Assembly (NCBI GenBank): GCA_044375105.1
Contig: JBILNK010000063.1
Coordinates: 1-21,351, forward strand
DNA: 21,351 nt
Origin: JBIKLM01 sp044375105
GTDB lineage: Bacteria > Planctomycetota > UBA1135 > GCA-002686595
Direction of reading: 5' to 3'
The position numbers and the translations under genes were made by a program. Below, piece by piece: positions 1 to 7,680 of this stretch; the first letter of the stretch is position 1; the number at the start of each line of letters is the position of its first letter. The notes below the pieces were generated by a model that was not told the DNA's origin, searched no databases, and saw only the letters and a program-made list of their open reading frames with translations.

Positions 1-1548
1 CCAGAGCGCCCCGCCCAGCACCTGGCCGCTGGCGTGCACGCCGCCGTGGCAGCCCGGGTTGGTGTCGCCGCAGAAGGGCGTGGTGTTGAGGCCGCTGCGG
101 ATCTGGGTGCCCGGGCCGAAGAAGCCGGCGCCCACGATCGGCGTGTCGTACAGGTACATGGCGAAGACGTCGGCGTTGCCCTCGCCGAAGCCGTCCGAGC
201 CGTTGCCGCTGCCGTAGCGGTCGTTGAGCCAGTGCCCCTGCTCGTGGGCCACCACGGTCGAATAGGCCGTGTTGACGCAGCCGCCGCCGGGCAGGAAGTA
301 GTTGGTCGAGCTGCCGTCGTAGTAGGCATTGCAATCGTCGATCACGAAGCCGCCGCCCAGATCGACGAAATCGCGGTTGGCGAAGGCTGTGTTGACCAGG
401 TCCATCTCGAGGTCCGAGGCGTCGATGCCGCGGATCCAGTCGCGCATCAGGTTGATCGCCTGGAAGATGTTGGCCTGGGCCGTGATCGGGCCGTTGGGGG
501 CCGGATTCAGCAGCACGTTGTTGTTGGTGCCGCTCAGGCTGGTGGTCAGCGAGTAGTCGCTGCCGGTCACGTTGTTGACGTCGTTGAAGGGGCCGACGTA
601 GGTGAAGGTGACCGCCAGGGGCCCGTTGACGCCGGGGAAATTGAAGTTGCCGCTGGCGTCCGTGGTGGTCGTGCCCGCGGAGCTCGAGACCCGCAGGTAG
701 GCCGCCGGGGCCGAGGTCGGCGGATTGGTGCCGCTGTCCGGTTGGCTGCCGGGCGTGGCCAGGGTGCGCACGTTGCCGCCCACGTCGAAGGCGAAGTGGA
801 TCAGCTCGTCGCTGCGCAGCAGGCGCGGCTCGCCTTGGGCGGCGATCACGAAGCGCTTGGCGTTGACCTTGCCCGGGCTGTCGTGGCGCAGCTCGAGCTC
901 GAAGGCCAAAGTGCCCGCCAGCTGGCGCTGGTTGCGCTCGGGCTCGATGCCGAGGCGCACGCGGGTGAACTGGGTCACCGGCAGGCCCGTGGCTTCGAGG
1001 AACAGCCCGGCGGCGATCCGCCGCACGGCCGCCTCGTCGAGGGTCGGCTGCAGGTCCTCCGGGGCCGCGCCGGAGAGCGCTCGGTTGTGCACGGAAAGCA
1101 GGCGCCCGCGGCGATCCATCAGCACGTTGAACGAGCCGCCGAAGACCGGCAGGGCCCCGAACTGTTGCTCGAAGCGCACGGCGACCTTGTCGCTCGAGCC
1201 CCCGAAGGACAGCGGCAGGTCGCTGTAGGAGGGGCGCACCAAGCTCGCCGGGGAAATGCCCAGCAGGGCCTCGGCAGCGGACGCGAAGTCGCGCGCCGCG
1301 GCGATGAACTCCGCGCTGCCGCGCGGCTCGCGGGCGGGCTCGGCGCTGGCCCCGAACAGCAGCACGGGGCGATTGGTGTCCGGGTCGGTCTGGGCGCGCC
1401 AGCCGCTGCCGTGGGCTGCGCGCCAGCGCTCGAGCTCCCGATCGAGGAGGTAGTCGGATGCCGGGTCTTGGGGAGCCTCGCCAACTTGGGCGGGCAGGCT
1501 GCCTGACGCCAGGAGCAGCAGGGGGAGCGCGAAGGGGGCGCTGCGCAT
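1..1548 (-). CDS. Secreted FTP-domain zinc metallopeptidase (M4/M36-like gluzincin), C-terminus cut by window edge
   Basis: Seen: 516 codons are open from ATG at 1548 to the window edge, with no stop. The N-terminus is a Sec signal peptide, with a hydrophobic run at residues 6-15 and a likely cut near SLPAQ. Residues about 125-160 (RFEQQFGALPVFGGS, then GRLLSVH) look like the FTP propeptide of fungalysin/thermolysin-type enzymes. A Thr/Ser/Gly-rich beta-sandwich-like stretch follows at about 280-345. The zinc site is H435-E-Q-G-H439, with GEGNADVFA 20 residues on, giving E456 as likely third ligand. Known: this HExxH plus distal Glu arrangement defines gluzincins such as M4 and M36. Inference: an exported protease, activated by propeptide removal, for extracellular or periplasmic protein breakdown. 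No Shine-Dalgarno is present; CCTCCCCCG directly precedes the ATG. The missing C-terminus may carry sorting domains. The peptidase call is firm, the exact MEROPS family is not. Confidence 0.9.
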   Translation of the reverse strand, partial: MRSAPFALPLLLLASGSLPAQVGEAPQDPASDYLLDRELERWRAAHGSGWRAQTDPDTNRPVLLFGASAEPAREPRGSAEFIAAARDFASAAEALLGISPASLVRPSYSDLPLSFGGSSDKVAVRFEQQFGALPVFGGSFNVLMDRRGRLLSVHNRALSGAAPEDLQPTLDEAAVRRIAAGLFLEATGLPVTQFTRVRLGIEPERNQRQLAGTLAFELELRHDSPGKVNAKRFVIAAQGEPRLLRSDELIHFAFDVGGNVRTLATPGSQPDSGTNPPTSAPAAYLRVSSSAGTTTTDASGNFNFPGVNGPLAVTFTYVGPFNDVNNVTGSDYSLTTSLSGTNNNVLLNPAPNGPITAQANIFQAINLMRDWIRGIDASDLEMDLVNTAFANRDFVDLGGGFVIDDCNAYYDGSSTNYFLPGGGCVNTAYSTVVAHEQGHWLNDRYGSGNGSDGFGEGNADVFAMYLYDTPIVGAGFFGPGTQIRSGLNTTPFCGDTNPGCHGGVHASGQVLGGALW

Positions 1549-1549
1549 C

Positions 1550-1576
1550 GGGGGAGGAGCGGGGGTTGGGTTGGGG
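1550..1576 (+). other. Canonical G-quadruplex motif next to the peptidase start codon
   Basis: On the plus strand there are four G runs of 5, 5, 3 and 4 bases (1550-1554, 1561-1565, 1568-1570, 1573-1576), with loops of 6, 2 and 2 bases. This matches the usual G3+N1-7 rule. The motif lies on the template strand of the peptidase gene and begins one base upstream of its start codon, so the transcript would be C-rich here. Folding is not shown, and G runs are common in GC-rich DNA. Confidence 0.5.
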
Positions 1577-2033
1577 AAGGAGCGAGCCACGGGACGGACG
1601 GCACGGACCGGCAGGGGTCGGGGGGGGAGGCCGTCCGTTGGGCAGGTAGGGCAGGGGGAAAGCACGCCGGTCCGGCCTGAACGCGGACGCGCGACCCCGC
1701 CCCGACTGCCGGACGACCGGTTTGGGTTCCGGGTTCCGCCCGAACCCCGAGAACTCCAACCGGGGGCGCGGGGCGCGCCCCGGACGCCGCCGAGGATTGG
1801 ATCCCTCCCGCCAAAACTTGACGATCCCGCGGAGGGGCCGGCTCCCATGGCAGCCCGGTTTCGAGGGCCGCTGGCTGCGAGCAGGGCGCGCGCTGGCCCG
1901 ATCTCGCTGGGTGCCGAGGGCCGCCGGCCCGGAAGAGCATTCCGCTGGAGCGGCCGCCCGGGAGCAGCGATCCGCGCTCCAGAGGCCCGGCCGGAACGGG
2001 ACGCCCCGCGGCCTCGAGGTGCCCAGAGGCTGG

Positions 2034-2056
2034 AAAAATCGTCGCGCCGCGACGAT
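2034..2056 (-). terminator. Rho-independent terminator of the oxidoreductase/isomerase operon
   Basis: Bases 2038-2056 form a perfect inverted repeat with 9-base arms (ATCGTCGCG / CGCGACGAT) around a single base, in practice an 8-bp stem with a 3-base loop. On the minus strand it runs straight into five T (2038-2034). It lies about 150 bases after the stop at 2207, in the right direction to end that operon. Confidence 0.75.
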
Positions 2057-2206
2057 CCCAGGCTCTGCGGCCGCCGGATGGCGGCCAAGGGCACGCGGAA
2101 CGCCTGGTCTTCGGGCTCGGGCGCAGTCCGGGCCCATTTTTCCCCTGGCTGCCAGGGCATGCGGCTCGCCGACCGCCCTGGGCCGGCCCGGCCTGCCTGG
2201 GCGACT

Positions 2207-3217
2207 TCAGGAGTCGAGCGCCCGGGCCACGGCCTCCAGCAGGCGCGCCGTGCCGGCCGCGTCCTCGAGGGTCACCGGGGCCGGGCCACCGGCGGCGATG
2301 GCCGCCAAAAGCGCCCGGACCTCGAGCTCATAGCCCGTCGCTGCGGCCAAAACCGGGCGCTGTGGGGCTGCGTCCGAAGCCGCGGCCGCGTCGAAGATCT
2401 CGAGCTCTGGCCCGGCGGCGCCGAGCTCGTAGCGCCAGGTCTGCCGCTCCCCCACGACCTCGTAGGCCATCTCGAAACGATGGCTGGGCGGCAGGTCCCA
2501 GCCGCCTTCCGCGGCCACCAGGGGCAGGCCGTCGAAGCGATACAGCGCCAGCAGATGGTCGCGGCTGCCGTGGGCGACCACGCCGCGCGGCTCCCCCAGA
2601 CACCAGCGCACGAAGTCCGCGTCGTGCACGTGCAGGTCGAACAGCGCGCCGCCGGTCTGGGCCGCATCGCCGTAGAAACCCGGGCTCCAGTCCGGGCGCG
2701 AGGCTAGGCGCCGGAAGGTGGCCGAGCGCAGGCGTCCGAGCCGGCCCGCGGCGATGGCGGCGCGCAGCTCGCTCCAACCCGGCCAGAAGCGCATGCAATG
2801 GGCCGGCATGCACAAGCGGCCGCTGCGGCGCGCCACCTCGGCCAAGGCTTCGATCCGGCGCGCCTCGAGGGCCACGGGCTTTTCGACCAGCACGTGCTTG
2901 CCGGCGCGCAGGAACAGCTCGGCCAGGGGCAGGTGCGTGGGCGTGGGCGTGCACAGGCTGACCAGCTCGACCTCGGGATCCCGGGCCAGCTGCTCGGGAT
3001 CGGCGTAGCCGCGCACCTCGGCCGGGTCGAAGGCCGCGCGCTCTTCGCCGGTCTTGAGGTTGCCGCCGGACCCCAGGCGCCCGGCGCGCCGCTCGGGGCT
3101 CGAGTCGGCCACCGCCACCAGGCGGTTGGAGCAGCCGGCCGCGCGGGCCGCCGCGTAAGCGGCCAGGTGCGTGCGGCCCATGAAGCCCAGGCCGCAGACC
3201 GCGACCTTGAGGCTCAT
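2207..3217 (-). CDS. Gfo/Idh/MocA-family NAD(P)-dependent oxidoreductase
   Basis: 336 aa. Seen: an N-terminal Rossmann fold with GLGFMG at residues 9-14, SLCTPTPTHLPLA at about 87-99, the family EKP signature at 112-114, and the C-terminal-domain motif GGALFDLHVHD at 189-199 carrying the likely catalytic His. Known: the family oxidises or reduces sugars, inositols and related polyols with NAD(P). Length is normal. The ATG at 3217 overlaps the stop of the upstream sugar isomerase gene by four bases (ATGA), so the pair is translationally coupled. Inference: the two enzymes act in one cytoplasmic pathway, for example oxidising a sugar or cyclitol that the isomerase then rearranges. The substrate cannot be told from sequence. 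The same frame stays open far upstream, but those residues are not protein-like. Confidence 0.93.
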   Translation of the reverse strand: MSLKVAVCGLGFMGRTHLAAYAAARAAGCSNRLVAVADSSPERRAGRLGSGGNLKTGEERAAFDPAEVRGYADPEQLARDPEVELVSLCTPTPTHLPLAELFLRAGKHVLVEKPVALEARRIEALAEVARRSGRLCMPAHCMRFWPGWSELRAAIAAGRLGRLRSATFRRLASRPDWSPGFYGDAAQTGGALFDLHVHDADFVRWCLGEPRGVVAHGSRDHLLALYRFDGLPLVAAEGGWDLPPSHRFEMAYEVVGERQTWRYELGAAGPELEIFDAAAASDAAPQRPVLAAATGYELEVRALLAAIAAGGPAPVTLEDAAGTARLLEAVARALDS

Positions 3218-4059
3218 CGGCGCGCCCCCGCGCGGCGCTCGAGCTCGGCCTGCACCAGTGCGCGGGCGCGCTGCACATCGCCGATGCGGTCCTCGCCGGC
3301 CTCGCGCTCGATCACCAGATCGACCGAGAGGCCGCGCCCGAGCAGCGTGTCGAAGAACGCGCCCCAGGCCACCTGGCCGCTGCCGACCGGCACCTCGCTG
3401 CCCCAAGTTCCAGGCACCTCCGTGCGGCGCGCGTCCTTGATGTGCACCTGGCGCACCCGCGGCGCGAGCAGCGCCAAGGCCTCGATCGGATCGCCCATGT
3501 CGTACAGCAGCATGTTGGCCGGGTCGAAATTGATGCCGACCCGCGGGCGCTCCAGGTCCTCGAGCACCTCGAGCAAGGTCGCGGCGCTCTCCTGGCCGGT
3601 CTCGAAGGCCACGTCGACGCCCTCCTGCGCGAACACGTCGGCGATGCGCCGCAGCCGTTCGAGCAGCACCGCGCGCTCCGAACCGGGGCCCTGGCCCTCG
3701 CGGTGCGGCAGGAAGCCCGCGTGGAAGCTGACCAGCGACAGGCCCAGCTGCCGCGCGATCCGGGCACAGCCCCGCGCGCGCTCCAGATTGGCGGCCCAAT
3801 GGCGGTCGGGGCGCACGCCGCCGGTGCTCTTGATCGTGGCCAGCGAGGTGTAATCCTCGCCGACGCAGCCGAGCATGCCCGACAGGGGCCGCAGCCCGCC
3901 GGCGGCGAAGCGGCGCTCCAGGTCCTGGAGCGACCAGTGGCCGCTGCGCAGCGGCTCGAGGGCCAGCTGGACGTGCTGGAGCCCCGCCGCGCGCACGCGC
4001 TCGACCAGCGCGGCCGGATCGTTGGCTTGCAGGGACCAGGAACAGACGCCGATTTGCAT
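3214..4059 (-). CDS. Sugar phosphate isomerase/epimerase (xylose isomerase-like TIM barrel)
   Basis: 281 aa, starting MQIGVCSWSLQ, a typical first strand of AP-endonuclease-2/xylose-isomerase-like TIM barrels. Metal-site residues expected for the fold are visible: E153 (VAFETGQE), D179 (NFDPANM), H206 (QVHIKDAR) and E251 (VIEREAG). Known: such enzymes isomerise or epimerise sugars or inositol derivatives with a divalent metal. No signal peptide, so cytoplasmic. It is the first gene of a two-gene operon, overlapping the Gfo/Idh/MocA gene by four bases. No Shine-Dalgarno; CTCCCC directly precedes the ATG, and a TAACAT -10-like box ends 33 nt upstream. A distant Tat-exported relative is transcribed divergently. 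Confidence 0.92.
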   Translation of the reverse strand: MQIGVCSWSLQANDPAALVERVRAAGLQHVQLALEPLRSGHWSLQDLERRFAAGGLRPLSGMLGCVGEDYTSLATIKSTGGVRPDRHWAANLERARGCARIARQLGLSLVSFHAGFLPHREGQGPGSERAVLLERLRRIADVFAQEGVDVAFETGQESAATLLEVLEDLERPRVGINFDPANMLLYDMGDPIEALALLAPRVRQVHIKDARRTEVPGTWGSEVPVGSGQVAWGAFFDTLLGRGLSVDLVIEREAGEDRIGDVQRARALVQAELERRAGARR

Positions 4060-4092
4060 GGGGAGCGGGCCTCCGGTGGGGAACGGAGGGGC

Positions 4093-4102
4093 ATGTTAGG
4101 CT
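4093..4102. promoter_or_regulatory. Shared bidirectional -10 element for the divergent isomerase genes
   Basis: In the 76-bp divergent spacer the ten bases ATGTTAGGCT give a TANNNT box on each strand: TAGGCT (4097-4102, plus) and TAACAT (4098-4093, minus). They share the TA at 4097-4098. Each box ends exactly 33 nt from its start codon (4136 and 4059). No clear -35 is visible. Symmetric two-way -10 elements are described in bacteria; use here is inference. Confidence 0.5.
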
Positions 4103-4135
4103 CGCGACCCGAAACCGCCCACCCGCCGAGCCCCC

Positions 4136-5116
4136 ATGAGGACCCCGCCGCCCGCCCTGGCTCCCACCCGCCGCAGCCTGTTCGCCTCCGCCCTGGGCGG
4201 CGCCGGCGGCCTGATCGGGCTGTCCCTGGCCGGCCGCGCCGTGGCCCAGACGGCCCCCGCCTCGGCCAGCCCCGCGCCCGCCGGCGAGCGCAAGCCCCTG
4301 TTCGAGATCTCCCTGGCCCAATGGTCGCTGCACAAGCGGCTCTACAGCGGCGAGCTGGACGCGCTCGACTTCCCGCGCTTCACCCGCGAAACCTTCGGCT
4401 TGGGCGAGGTCGAATACGTCAACAGTTTCTTCAAGGACCACGGCGCCGACTTCACCTATCTGGCCGACCTGCGCCAGCGCTGCGCGGACCACGGCATCCG
4501 GAGCGGCCTGATCATGATCGACGGCGAGGGCAACCTGGGCGCCGCCGATCCGCTCGAGCGCCGCAAGGCCTGCGAGCGCCACTTCCGCTGGATCTCGGCC
4601 GCGGCGTTCCTCGGCTGCCGCGCGATCCGCGTCAATGCCGCCGGCACCGGCACGCCGGAAGAGCACTCCCAGCAGGCCGCGGAGTCCCTGCACGCCCTGG
4701 CGGAGGTGGCCCAGGATTTCGGTCAATTCGTGCTGGTCGAGAACCACGGCGGGCGCTCGTCCGACGGCTCCTGGCTGGCCGACACGATCCGCCGCGCCGA
4801 CCATCCGCGGGTCGGGACATTGCCGGACTTCGGCAACTTCCAGATCGAAGCGGGCGTGTGGTACGACCGCTACCTGGGCGTCGAGCAGCTGATGCCCTTC
4901 GCCCAGGCGGTCAGCGCGAAATCCCACGATTTCGACGCCGAAGGCAACGAAACGGGCACCGACTTCCGGCGCATGCTGCGCATCGTGCTCGACGCGGGCT
5001 ATCGCGGCCCGATCGGCATCGAATACGAGGGCTCGCGCCTGCCCGAGGTCGAGGGCGTGCGCGCCACCCAGCGCCTGCTGGAGCGCCTGCGCGACGAGCT
5101 GGCGGCGGCGAGGTAG
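4136..5116 (+). CDS. Tat-exported sugar phosphate isomerase/epimerase-like TIM-barrel protein
   Basis: 326 aa. Seen: a twin-arginine signal with R12-R13 in TRRSLFASA, a Gly/Ala/Leu-rich core and a likely AVA|Q cleavage after residue 37. The barrel starts at FEISLAQWSLH. Likely metal ligands are the Glu of VLVENHGG, the Asp of LPDFGNF, the His of SAKSHDFD and the Glu of GIEYEGSR. Known: Tat-exported members of this superfamily are common in Planctomycetota and Bacteroidota, usually near Gfo/Idh/MocA proteins, and are thought to act on sugars or glycosides outside the cytoplasm. Inference: it works on the same class of substrate as the divergent cytoplasmic pair. The start is the only ATG ahead of the signal; five C and no Shine-Dalgarno precede it. 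Confidence 0.92.
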   Translation: MRTPPPALAPTRRSLFASALGGAGGLIGLSLAGRAVAQTAPASASPAPAGERKPLFEISLAQWSLHKRLYSGELDALDFPRFTRETFGLGEVEYVNSFFKDHGADFTYLADLRQRCADHGIRSGLIMIDGEGNLGAADPLERRKACERHFRWISAAAFLGCRAIRVNAAGTGTPEEHSQQAAESLHALAEVAQDFGQFVLVENHGGRSSDGSWLADTIRRADHPRVGTLPDFGNFQIEAGVWYDRYLGVEQLMPFAQAVSAKSHDFDAEGNETGTDFRRMLRIVLDAGYRGPIGIEYEGSRLPEVEGVRATQRLLERLRDELAAAR

Positions 5117-5147
5117 GGACCGCCGGAGCGCCGGCCGGGGATCCGCG

Positions 5148-5189
5148 GGGGAGGCCTCCGGGAAGCATCTCAGGCACCGCGGCCTCCCC
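5148..5189. terminator. Possible hairpin between convergent genes
   Basis: GGGGAGGCC (5148-5156) and GGCCTCCCC (5181-5189) are perfect complements around a 24-base loop. They lie between the convergent stops at 5116 and 5252. No T run follows on either strand, so it could be a weak or Rho-assisted two-way terminator, or chance in GC-rich DNA. Confidence 0.3.
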
Positions 5190-5251
5190 TAGCGTCCCGC
5201 AGCGCGGCACCCGCCAGCTTCAGACCGCCACGGTCGCCGCGAGGGGCGGGG

Positions 5252-5836
5252 TCAGGGCCGAGCTGGCGCTTGAGCAGCGGCCGGCAGCGAGCCGGCCGCC
5301 TGCAGGGGGCGCCCGAACCACAGGGCGCAAGCGATGGCCCAACCGCTTCCCAAAGCCGAAAGCCACAGAAGCTGCGGCGTCCCGATCGTGAGCGCGCCGA
5401 GCTTGGCGCCGCCCAGGTAGGTCGCCGGCCCGCCGATCAGGCCGAACAGGGCCGCGACCACCGGCCGGCCGTGCAACCAAGCCAGACCATGGCGCACGGT
5501 CAGGGCGAAGCCGAGCCAGAGCCCCCCCATCCAGGGCGGCAGCGAGCCCATCAGCCAGCGATCGTTGGGGAACCCGAAGCCGCCGCCGGCGGCCAGCGCG
5601 CTGTCGATCAAGACTCCGGGCAACACCACCCAGAGCCACAAACGCAGTTCCGCACCCCGATCGGGCAGCCAGGCCAGCTGCGCCGCAGCGGCCAGGAGCG
5701 CCAAACCCGGACCGATCCAAACCTGGCCCTCGGCCACGCTCAGGATCGTCGTCCACCACAGGCCCTGGAAGGCCAGGAGGTTGAGCCAGAGGGGCACGCG
5801 CTTAGGAGCGGAAGCGAAGGGAGCGAAGGTGGCCAT
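5252..5836 (-). CDS. DUF2878-family integral membrane protein
   Basis: 194 aa from ATG at 5836 (MATFAPFASAP, then PLWLNLLAFQGLWWTTIL). About six hydrophobic segments are seen, near residues 15-33, 39-56, 66-84, 98-113, 124-146 and 152-172. DSALAAGGGFGFP and PPWMGGLWLGFAL resemble the conserved parts of DUF2878. Known: the biochemical function is unknown, but in Proteobacteria the family is repeatedly found with CFA-type methyltransferase, DUF1365 and an FAD oxidoreductase, as here. Inference: an inner-membrane accessory of the lipid-modification set. The spacer to the gene upstream is 269 bases and carries a TAGCTT box (minus, 5883-5878) 41 nt before the start, so it may have its own promoter. 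In-frame ATGs further upstream would add a basic, non-conserved leader and are less likely. Confidence 0.8.
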   Translation of the reverse strand: MATFAPFASAPKRVPLWLNLLAFQGLWWTTILSVAEGQVWIGPGLALLAAAAQLAWLPDRGAELRLWLWVVLPGVLIDSALAAGGGFGFPNDRWLMGSLPPWMGGLWLGFALTVRHGLAWLHGRPVVAALFGLIGGPATYLGGAKLGALTIGTPQLLWLSALGSGWAIACALWFGRPLQAAGSLPAAAQAPARP

Positions 5837-6105
5837 GGAGCGCTGGGAAGCAGAGCGGGATCGGATGCGGAGACAGGAAGCTATTCGGAGCATCCGGCTC
5901 GGCGGGTTCAAGCTGTTGAGCTGCGCTCCAGGCAAAGGGACCCGGCGGCGACTCAGGCCAGGACGAAGAGCGCTGCGCTCGAGGGGGCTCACCGCCATGC
6001 TCCCGCCAACCGAGAAAAGCAAGAAATCCGGCCGCGAACAGGATCCGCGCCCGCGCTGCGACGAACGCTCGACGGGAGCCCGGGGCCCTAGCGGCAAGCG
6101 ATCGA

Positions 6106-7425
6106 TCAGAGCGCCGGCAACAGCGGGGCGCTGCGGTCGCCGGGCTTGGCGAACAGCATCTGCACGTCGTGGATCACACGCTCCTCGAAGCCGCCCTCGC
6201 AATAGCACAGGTAGAAGTTCCAGGCCCGCAGGAAGCGCTCGTCGTAGCCCATGCGGGCGATCTGCCCCTGGTGGCGGGCCACGTTTTCGCGCCAATCCCG
6301 CAGGGTGTGCGCGTAGTGCGGGGTCAGGTCCTCGAGCTGGGCCAGGCGCAGGTCCGAGTGCTTGGCCATGGCCTGACACAGGGCCGTGACCGACGGAATC
6401 GTGCTGCCCGGGAAGATGTAGCGCTGGATGAAATCGACCGAGCGCCGGGCCTGTTCGTAGTGCTGGTCCTGGATCGTGATCGCTTGGATCAGGGCCAGCC
6501 CTTCGGGCCGCAGCAGCCGCGACAAAGCCCGGAAATACGCCGGGTATTGGCGCCAGCCGATGGCCTCGACCATCTCGATCGAAACCAGCTTGTCGTAGCG
6601 GCCGGTCAGGTCGCGGAAGTCCTGCAGCAAGACCGTCACGCGCTCGCCGAGACCCGCGGCGCGCACCCGCTCGAGCGCCAGGCTGTGCTGCTCTTTGCTG
6701 ATCGTGGTGGTGGTCACCCGGCAGCCGTAGTTGGCCGCCATGTGGATCGCCAGCCCGCCCCAACCGCTGCCGATCTCCAGCAGGTGGTCACGCTCGCACA
6801 GGCCGAGCTTCTTGGCCACGCGGTCGAGCTTGGCCAGTGACGCTTCGTGGAGGCTTGTGGAAGGCGAGGCATAGAGGCCAGACGAGTACATCAGGGTCTG
6901 GTCCAGCATCAGCTCGAAGAAGCGATTGCCCAGGTCGTAGTGGGCCGCGATGTTGCGGCGCGCGCCGGCGCGATGGTTCGAGCGGGTCCAGGACCAGGCC
7001 TTGAACAGGGGGCGCGCCAGCCAGGCCAGTCCGCCTTCGAGGCCGTCGAGGGCCTCCCGATTGCGGCAGAACAGGCGGACCACCGAGGTCAGGTCCTCGC
7101 TGTCCCAGGCGCCGTCCGCGTAGGCCTCCCCCGACCCCACCGAACCCCGCAGGGCCACCTGGGGGTAAAAGCTCGGATCGCGCACCTCGACCCGCGCGTG
7201 GGGCTCGTTGGCGCCCCCGGGGCCGAAATGGCGCTCGCGGCCCCCATCGACCAGGGTCAGGCGCCCGAATTGGATGCGCTCCAGCCGGTTCTCGACCGCC
7301 CGCTGGATGAACCCCGGCTTGCGCCCGCTCTCCAGCCGCCCGGCCCGCTGGCCCCCCGGGGGGGCCACTTCCAGGGTCGACTTGGTGGAGAGTTGGGTTT
7401 CGAGGGGATCCATGGGCGACGTCAT
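6106..7425 (-). CDS. Cyclopropane-fatty-acyl-phospholipid synthase family SAM methyltransferase (long form)
   Basis: 439 aa. Seen: an N-terminal Cfa-type lipid-binding domain at about 45-145, then HYDLGNRFF (162-170), MYSSGLY, the SAM-binding loop LEIGSGWGGLA (216-226) and the catalytic-region motif IEMVEAIG (283-290). The end carries the usual WNFYLCYCEGGF segment. Known: the family transfers a methyl from SAM to the double bond of an acyl chain already in a phospholipid, giving cyclopropane or methyl-branched chains. Inference: membrane-associated enzyme acting with the upstream FAD oxidoreductase and DUF1365 protein. The start at 7425 has no Shine-Dalgarno; the next Met (7413) would also serve. 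A 255-base gene-free gap separates it from DUF1365. Exact product (cyclopropane or methylated) cannot be read from sequence. Confidence 0.9.
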   Translation of the reverse strand: MTSPMDPLETQLSTKSTLEVAPPGGQRAGRLESGRKPGFIQRAVENRLERIQFGRLTLVDGGRERHFGPGGANEPHARVEVRDPSFYPQVALRGSVGSGEAYADGAWDSEDLTSVVRLFCRNREALDGLEGGLAWLARPLFKAWSWTRSNHRAGARRNIAAHYDLGNRFFELMLDQTLMYSSGLYASPSTSLHEASLAKLDRVAKKLGLCERDHLLEIGSGWGGLAIHMAANYGCRVTTTTISKEQHSLALERVRAAGLGERVTVLLQDFRDLTGRYDKLVSIEMVEAIGWRQYPAYFRALSRLLRPEGLALIQAITIQDQHYEQARRSVDFIQRYIFPGSTIPSVTALCQAMAKHSDLRLAQLEDLTPHYAHTLRDWRENVARHQGQIARMGYDERFLRAWNFYLCYCEGGFEERVIHDVQMLFAKPGDRSAPLLPAL

Positions 7426-7643
7426 CCGGTGCTGCGGGGCCGCCCGGAGTTCGACGGACCCTGCGGACCGGATTCGGAACCGGGCCGCGGGGCGCCAGAC
7501 TGGCAGCTGTCGGGCGCCTTGTCTAGGAACTGGCGCGGGGTCGCCGCGCGGGCAGAGGGCGGCTGGGGGCCCGACTGGAGCCCACTCGGACCGGGCTCCT
7601 GGGCCAGCGCAGGGCGTGGGCCAGCGGGGGTGCGGGTCGTTCC

Positions 7644-7660
7644 GGCCGGGGCTCCCGGCC
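7644..7660. other. Compact GC hairpin just after DUF1365
   Basis: GGCCGGG (7644-7650), three-base loop, CCCGGCC (7654-7660), about 20 bases after the DUF1365 stop. There is no T run, so it is not a standard terminator. It may protect or process the transcript between DUF1365 and the methyltransferase gene, or be chance. Confidence 0.3.
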
Positions 7661-7680
7661 AGGCCAGCCTCGAGGGCCCC

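Larger units (their letters stand above)
1549..2206. other. Gene-free spacer with G-rich tract and minus-strand terminator
   Basis: I find no convincing gene in these 658 bases. Open frames here are low-complexity Arg/Gly/Pro translations without a family resemblance and run into neighbouring genes in the wrong frame. The spacer holds a G-quadruplex motif next to the peptidase start, further G runs around 1616-1660, a minus-strand terminator at 2034-2056, and a 6-bp hairpin at 2143-2157 (CCCTGG, ctg, CCAGGG) without a T tail. Confidence 0.6.

Noticed and set aside
34..1506. 490-codon plus-strand open frame over the peptidase gene
   Set aside because: Antisense shadow. The minus strand encodes a signal peptide, an FTP domain and an HEQGH zinc site; the plus translation is Ala/Gly/Val/Arg-rich without a fold signature.
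2143..2157. CCCTGG/CCAGGG hairpin after the dehydrogenase gene as terminator
   Set aside because: On the minus strand it is followed by GGAAAAATGG, not a T run; the hairpin at 2034-2056 fits far better.
4096..4335. Possible small minus-strand gene in the isomerase spacer
   Set aside because: It lies inside the start of the Tat-exported gene, has no family resemblance and its start is not near a promoter box on that strand.
3442..5391. 649-codon plus-strand open frame
   Set aside because: It crosses two real genes in the wrong frame and reads Arg/Pro/Gly-rich low complexity; the Tat-exported isomerase is in another frame.
5837..6105. N-terminal extension of DUF2878 from upstream in-frame ATG codons
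   Set aside because: The added residues are Arg/Ser/Pro-rich and not hydrophobic like the family start; a TAGCTT box lies inside the extension.
7455..7485. T-loop-like string resembling part of a tRNA (GGTTCCGAATCC on the minus strand)
   Set aside because: One extra base in the loop and no acceptor, D or anticodon stems around it.
7426..7680. Missing gene between DUF1365 and the long methyltransferase
   Set aside because: No frame of useful length with protein-like composition; only a GC hairpin and a CTAG-containing stretch are seen.
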